DNA from: Mumia sp050632745 | GTDB lineage: Bacteria; Actinomycetota; Actinomycetes; Propionibacteriales; Nocardioidaceae | NCBI RefSeq assembly: GCF_050632745.1 | Contig: NZ_JBODSD010000001.1 | Coordinates: forward strand, 1,364,001 to 1,428,000 | Length of the DNA: 64,000 bases | Reading direction: 5' to 3' | Shown here: positions 61,021-64,000 of the stretch, piece by piece | How positions within the stretch are numbered: position 1 is the stretch's first letter | Layout of the letters: each line of letters starts with the position of its first letter | Made by a program: the position numbers and the translations under genes | The notes under the pieces: generated by a model | Seen by the model: only the letters and a program-made list of their open reading frames with translations | The model's database searches: none | Told to the model about the DNA's origin: nothing

Positions 61021-62500
61021 GTCCAGTCCCGCTGTCCGCGTGCGCTTCTGTCCGTCGCCGACGGGCAACCTGCACGTCGGCAACGTCAGGACGGCACTGT
61101 TCAACTGGGCGTACGCGCGCCACAACGGCGGCACGTTCGTCTTCCGCGTCGAGGACACCGACGCCGCACGCGACTCCGAGGAGTCCTACCAGGGCCTGCT
61201 CGACGCGCTGCGCTGGCTCGGGCTGGACTGGGACGAGGGTCCGGAGGTCGGCGGCGGCTTCGGGCCGTACCGGCAGTCCGAGCGGATGGACCTCTACACC
61301 CAGGTCGCCGAGAAGCTCGTCGACGCCGGCTACGCGTACTACGCCTACGACACGCCCGAGGAGCTCGAGGAGCGCCGTGAGGCCGCGCGCGCCGAGGGGC
61401 GCTCGAGCGGGTACGACGGCCTGCACCGCGACCTCACCGCGGAGCAGCGCGCGGCGTACGAGGCGGAGGGTCGCAAGCCCGTCATCCGCTTCCGCATGCC
61501 CGACGAGGCGATCACCTTCACCGACCTGGTGCGCGGCGAGGTCACGTTCGAGCCCGAGCACGTGTCCGACTACGTGATCGTCCGCGCCAACGGCCAGCCG
61601 CTCTACACGCTGACCAACCCCGTCGACGACGCGATGATGGGCATCACCCACGTCCTGCGCGGCGAGGACCTCCTGAGCTCCACGCCGCGCCAGATCCCGC
61701 TGCACCGGGCGCTCGTCGCGCTCGGTCTCGGCGAGGGCGTCGTCCCGGACTACGGCCACCTCCCGTTCGTGATGGGGCCGGGCAACCGCAAGCTGTCCAA
61801 GCGCGATCCCGGCGGCGGCCTCGCCGACTACCGCGACCGCGGCTTCCTGCCCGAGGGCCTGCTCAACTACCTCGCGCTGCTCGGCTGGTCGATCGGCGGC
61901 GACCGCGAGATCTTCTCGCTGGAGGAGATGGCCGAGGCGTTCGACATCGCGCGGGTCAACCCGAATCCCGCGCAGTTCGACCCCAAGAAGTGCGAGGCGA
62001 TCAACGCGCAGCACATCCGCGACCTCCCGGTCGAGGAGCTCGCGTCGCGGCTCGTCCCGTACCTCGCCGAGGCGGGTCTCGTCGAGGCCGAGCCGTCCGA
62101 GGGGGACCTGGCGCTGCTCGCCGCGGCGACGCCGCTGGTCAACGAGCGCATCACGGTGCTGAGCGAGGCCGTGGAGATGCTCGCCTTCCTGTTCGTTCCG
62201 GAGTCGGCGTTCGCGGTCGACCCCGACGACGCCGCGAAGGTGCTGACCGAGGACGGGCTCGCGGTCGTCCGTGCTGCGCGCGGTGCGCTCGCCGAGCTCG
62301 AGACGTTCGACACCGCGTCGATCGAGGCCGCCCTGCGGTCCGCCCTGGTCGACGAGATGGGGCTGAAGCCGCGGCACGCCTTCGGGCCGGTGCGCGTCGC
62401 CGTGTCCGGTCGCCGGATCTCGCCGCCGCTGTTCGAGTCGATCGAGCTGCTCGGCAAGGAGCGGACCCTCGCGCGCCTCGACCGCGCGCTGGAGGCCTGA
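61013..62500 (+). CDS. gltX: glutamyl-tRNA synthetase
   Basis: Class I synthetase of 495 residues that charges tRNA-Glu (and in many actinobacteria also tRNA-Gln, before amidation). The HIGH motif is HVGN in CPSPTGNLHVGNVRTALFNW (near residue 20) and the KMSKS motif is KLSKRDPGG (near residue 263). The C-terminal anticodon domain is of the bacterial type. It overlaps the upstream gene by 8 bases. Genes for tRNA-Gln and tRNA-Glu follow within 500 bases. Confidence 0.97.
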   Translation: MTESSPAVRVRFCPSPTGNLHVGNVRTALFNWAYARHNGGTFVFRVEDTDAARDSEESYQGLLDALRWLGLDWDEGPEVGGGFGPYRQSERMDLYTQVAEKLVDAGYAYYAYDTPEELEERREAARAEGRSSGYDGLHRDLTAEQRAAYEAEGRKPVIRFRMPDEAITFTDLVRGEVTFEPEHVSDYVIVRANGQPLYTLTNPVDDAMMGITHVLRGEDLLSSTPRQIPLHRALVALGLGEGVVPDYGHLPFVMGPGNRKLSKRDPGGGLADYRDRGFLPEGLLNYLALLGWSIGGDREIFSLEEMAEAFDIARVNPNPAQFDPKKCEAINAQHIRDLPVEELASRLVPYLAEAGLVEAEPSEGDLALLAAATPLVNERITVLSEAVEMLAFLFVPESAFAVDPDDAAKVLTEDGLAVVRAARGALAELETFDTASIEAALRSALVDEMGLKPRHAFGPVRVAVSGRRISPPLFESIELLGKERTLARLDRALEA

Positions 62501-62523
62501 GCCACCGTCGCGAGTGAAACCTT

Positions 62524-62559
62524 CCGGCCCCGGCGTGAGTTTGCTCACGTCGGGGCCGG
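62524..62559 (+). terminator. gltX terminator
   Basis: A 16-bp stem CCGGCCCCGGCGTGAG/CTCACGTCGGGGCCGG with one G-T pair and loop TTTG, followed by TCTCGTTGG, 23 bases after the gltX stop. Confidence 0.8.
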
Positions 62560-62602
62560 TCTCGTTGGCGCCCGCCCGCGTCGTACGGCTCGAGCCGGGC
62601 CG

Positions 62603-62674
62603 GGTACCCCACCGGACGGCCACTGACCCGAGCGTGCACGCTCGGGTCGGTCGTGATTCGCTCGGGTACCCGAG
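62603..62674. repeat. dispersed palindromic intergenic repeat, copy B
   Basis: Matches copy A (37301-37372) in three conserved blocks at identical spacing: GGTACCC at the left, hairpin GACCCGAGCG/CGCTCGGGTC (62625-62648) and CTCGGGTACCCGAG (62661-62674). The bases between blocks differ. It lies between the gltX terminator and the tRNA-Gln promoter. Confidence 0.8.
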
Positions 62675-62720
62675 ATCCGGCCTCTGACCTGCGAGGATGG
62701 TCACAAGGAGGCCCCCGGAT

Positions 62721-62749
62721 TTGGGCGCCGCGAAGCCGTCCGGTAATGT
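62721..62749 (+). promoter_or_regulatory. tRNA-Gln promoter
   Basis: TTGGGC and TAATGT separated by 17 bases. The mature tRNA begins about 40 bases after the -10 box. Confidence 0.65.
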
Positions 62750-62789
62750 TCTTCTCGGTTCGGGGACGCAAGGATCCGGACCGCAGCCA

Positions 62790-62861
62790 TGGGGTATGGG
62801 GTAATTGGCAGCCCGTCGGTTTCTGGCACCGTTAGTCTAGGTTCGAGTCCTAGTACCCCAG
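62790..62861 (+). tRNA. tRNA-Gln (anticodon CTG)
   Basis: A 72-base cloverleaf. The acceptor TGGGGTA pairs with TACCCCA followed by discriminator G. The anticodon stem CGGT/ACCG holds the loop TTCTGGC with anticodon CTG, and the T arm reads CTAGG-TTCGAGT-CCTAG. CCA is not encoded. It reads CAG codons. Confidence 0.95.
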
Positions 62862-62886
62862 CGAGAGAGACCTCCGGCCCGTCCGG

Positions 62887-62892
62887 TAGGCT
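62887..62892 (+). promoter_or_regulatory. -10 box before tRNA-Glu
   Basis: TAGGCT within GTCCGGTAGGCTTCTT, which resembles the GTCCGGTAATGTTCTT around the tRNA-Gln -10 box. It may give tRNA-Glu its own start between the two tRNAs; no clear -35 is seen. Confidence 0.4.
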
Positions 62893-62905
62893 TCTTTCAC
62901 CACCA

Positions 62906-62978
62906 GGCCCCGTTGTGTAGCGGCCTAGCACGCCGCCCTCTCAAGGCGGTAGCGCGGGTTCGAATCCCGTCGGGGCTA
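62906..62978 (+). tRNA. tRNA-Glu (anticodon CTC)
   Basis: A 73-base cloverleaf. The acceptor GGCCCCG pairs with CGGGGCT (first pair G-T), discriminator A. The anticodon stem CCGCC/GGCGG holds the loop CTCTCAA with anticodon CTC, and the T arm reads GCGGG-TTCGAAT-CCCGT. CCA is not encoded. It reads GAG codons. Confidence 0.95.
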
Positions 62979-62983
62979 CAACA

Positions 62984-63013
62984 GGCGCCCGAGTCCACCA
63001 GGACTCGGGCGCC
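62984..63013 (+). terminator. tRNA operon terminator
   Basis: A perfect 13-bp stem GGCGCCCGAGTCC/GGACTCGGGCGCC with loop ACCA, followed by TTGGCGTTTCT, 5 bases after tRNA-Glu. Confidence 0.85.
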
Positions 63014-63115
63014 TTGGCGTTTCTCACCCTGTGCCGAGTCGCGGTTCTGGCGCGCGGCCACGGCAACGTCCGAATCCCGCTAGTTCCTGTCGGTCGCGGG
63101 CGGCATGCTGGACGC

Positions 63116-64000
63116 ATGAAGCTCGACGAGGACCGCTGCTACCGGGCAGTGAGCGCGAGGGACTCCCGTTTCGACGGCGTCTTCTACACGGCGGTGACGA
63201 GCACCGGCATCTACTGCCGGCCCTCGTGCCCCGCGCGGACGCCGAAGCGGGAGAACGTGCGTTTCTACGCCGCCGCGGCGGCGGCGCACGACGCCGGCTT
63301 CCGGGCGTGCCGGCGGTGCCGCCCCGACGCGGCGCCGGGATCACCCGAGTGGGACGTGCGCGCCGACACCGTCGGACGCGCGATGCGCCTCATCCGCGAC
63401 GGTGTCGTCGAGAGCGACGGCGTCCCCGGGCTGGCCGACCGGCTCGGCTACAGCACGCGGCACGTCCACCGGATCCTCGTCGACGAGGTCGGTGCGGGGC
63501 CGCTCGCGATCGCCCGCAGCAACCGCGCGCACCACGCCCGCATCCTCCTCGAGACCACCGACGTCCCGGTGACCGACGTGGCGTTCGCCGCCGGCTTCGC
63601 GTCGGTCCGCCAGTTCAACGACACGCTGCGGACCGTGTACGACGCGACGCCGAGCGCACTGCGCGAGTCCGCCCAGCGGCACTCCCGTCGTACGCCCAGG
63701 ACGTCGTCGGGTCGCATCGAGCTCCGTCTCGCGGTCCGACGCCCCTTCGCGTTCGAGGAGCTCCTGGCCTTCCTCGCGACGCGGGCCGTCCCCGGCCTGG
63801 AGACCGTGCGCGACGGCACGTACGCGCGCACGCTCCGGCTGCCCCACGGTCCTGGCGTCGTCGCGCTCACCCCCGCCGAGGACCACGTGCGGTGCGTGCT
63901 GGAGCTGACCGACCTGCGGGACACCATGGCCGCGGTCACCCGCTGCCGGAGCATGCTCGACCTCGACGCCGATCCCGTCGCCGTCGACGAGGCCCTCGGC
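63116..64000 (+). CDS. Ada-type / AlkA-like bifunctional DNA alkylation repair protein (3' end outside window)
   Basis: The frame is open from the ATG at 63116 to the window end, 295 codons. Residues 1-80 are an Ada zinc domain with four cysteines (CRPSC near residue 34 and CRRCR near residue 66), where one cysteine takes methyl groups from phosphotriesters. Residues 95-185 are an AraC helix-turn-helix (LADRLGYSTRHVHRIL, VAFAAGFASVRQFNDTLR). From about 200 the AlkA N-terminal domain begins (RLAVRRPFAFEELLAFLATR). The full gene should add a DNA glycosylase domain: sensor, activator and 3-methyladenine glycosylase in one chain. CATGCT lies 6 bases before the start. Confidence 0.92.
   Translation, partial: MKLDEDRCYRAVSARDSRFDGVFYTAVTSTGIYCRPSCPARTPKRENVRFYAAAAAAHDAGFRACRRCRPDAAPGSPEWDVRADTVGRAMRLIRDGVVESDGVPGLADRLGYSTRHVHRILVDEVGAGPLAIARSNRAHHARILLETTDVPVTDVAFAAGFASVRQFNDTLRTVYDATPSALRESAQRHSRRTPRTSSGRIELRLAVRRPFAFEELLAFLATRAVPGLETVRDGTYARTLRLPHGPGVVALTPAEDHVRCVLELTDLRDTMAAVTRCRSMLDLDADPVAVDEALG

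Overview
The window is very GC-rich DNA, densely packed with genes on both strands, from an actinobacterium. The evidence is the gene order hrcA-dnaJ-phoH-ybeY-corC-(cytidine deaminase-like)-era, comEA-comEC-holA followed by a convergent rpsT, recO-uppS, and the families present (DUF3097, type 2 LeuA, MerR/TetR/GntR/LacI regulators). Frequent GTG starts and many start codons only 6-7 bases after a TANNNT box, which implies leaderless transcripts, fit this too. A member of the Nocardioidaceae or a relative is my inference; no rRNA or other lineage marker is present to prove it. I found no phage, insertion sequence, CRISPR array or rRNA.

Layout. 1-5.9 kb: end of a sodium/solute symporter gene with a small membrane partner, then leuS behind a leucine-rich leader peptide and terminator, then a membrane protein and a MerR regulator that diverge from a 40-bp palindrome. 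5.9-15.9 kb: an eight-gene L-arabinose operon on the minus strand (binding protein, ATPase, two permeases, LacI regulator, araB, araD, araA) with two operators upstream and a third inside araB. 16-23.7 kb: degV, a secreted prealbumin-fold protein, comEA, a frameshifted comEC, holA, and convergent rpsT. 24-30 kb: a MacAB-like ABC export operon with two membrane-fusion adaptors and a lipoprotein that share glycine/proline-rich low-complexity segments. 30-41 kb: a YccF protein, lepA, a TetR cassette, a MOSC protein, a long-chain acyl-CoA synthetase, hemW, and a GntR-ABC cassette. 41-48.4 kb: DUF3097, then the heat-shock and ribosome/RNA-maturation run from hrcA (with CIRCE) to era. 48.5-56 kb: two paralogous cysteine-rich lipoproteins, a flavodoxin-like protein, leuA behind a second leucine leader peptide, an MFS exporter, a homocysteine methyltransferase and a DUF305 protein. 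56-64 kb: recO, uppS, a YchJ protein, the agmatine-to-putrescine pair, a fumarylacetoacetate-hydrolase protein, gltX, tRNA-Gln(CTG), tRNA-Glu(CTC), and the start of an Ada-type DNA repair gene that runs off the window.

Working together. The arabinose operon imports the sugar and converts it by isomerase, kinase and epimerase to D-xylulose 5-phosphate, under its own LacI repressor. The leucine synthase (leuA) and the leucyl-tRNA synthetase (leuS) are 49 kb apart, but each is preceded by a short leader peptide that starts Met-Tyr and carries the same CTC-CTC-CTT leucine run plus competing RNA hairpins. This suggests one leucine-starvation response controlling both supply and charging. Other notable structure is a dispersed palindromic repeat in two intergenic regions 25 kb apart and a set of well-formed operators (MerR, TetR, GntR, CIRCE, CsoR-like).
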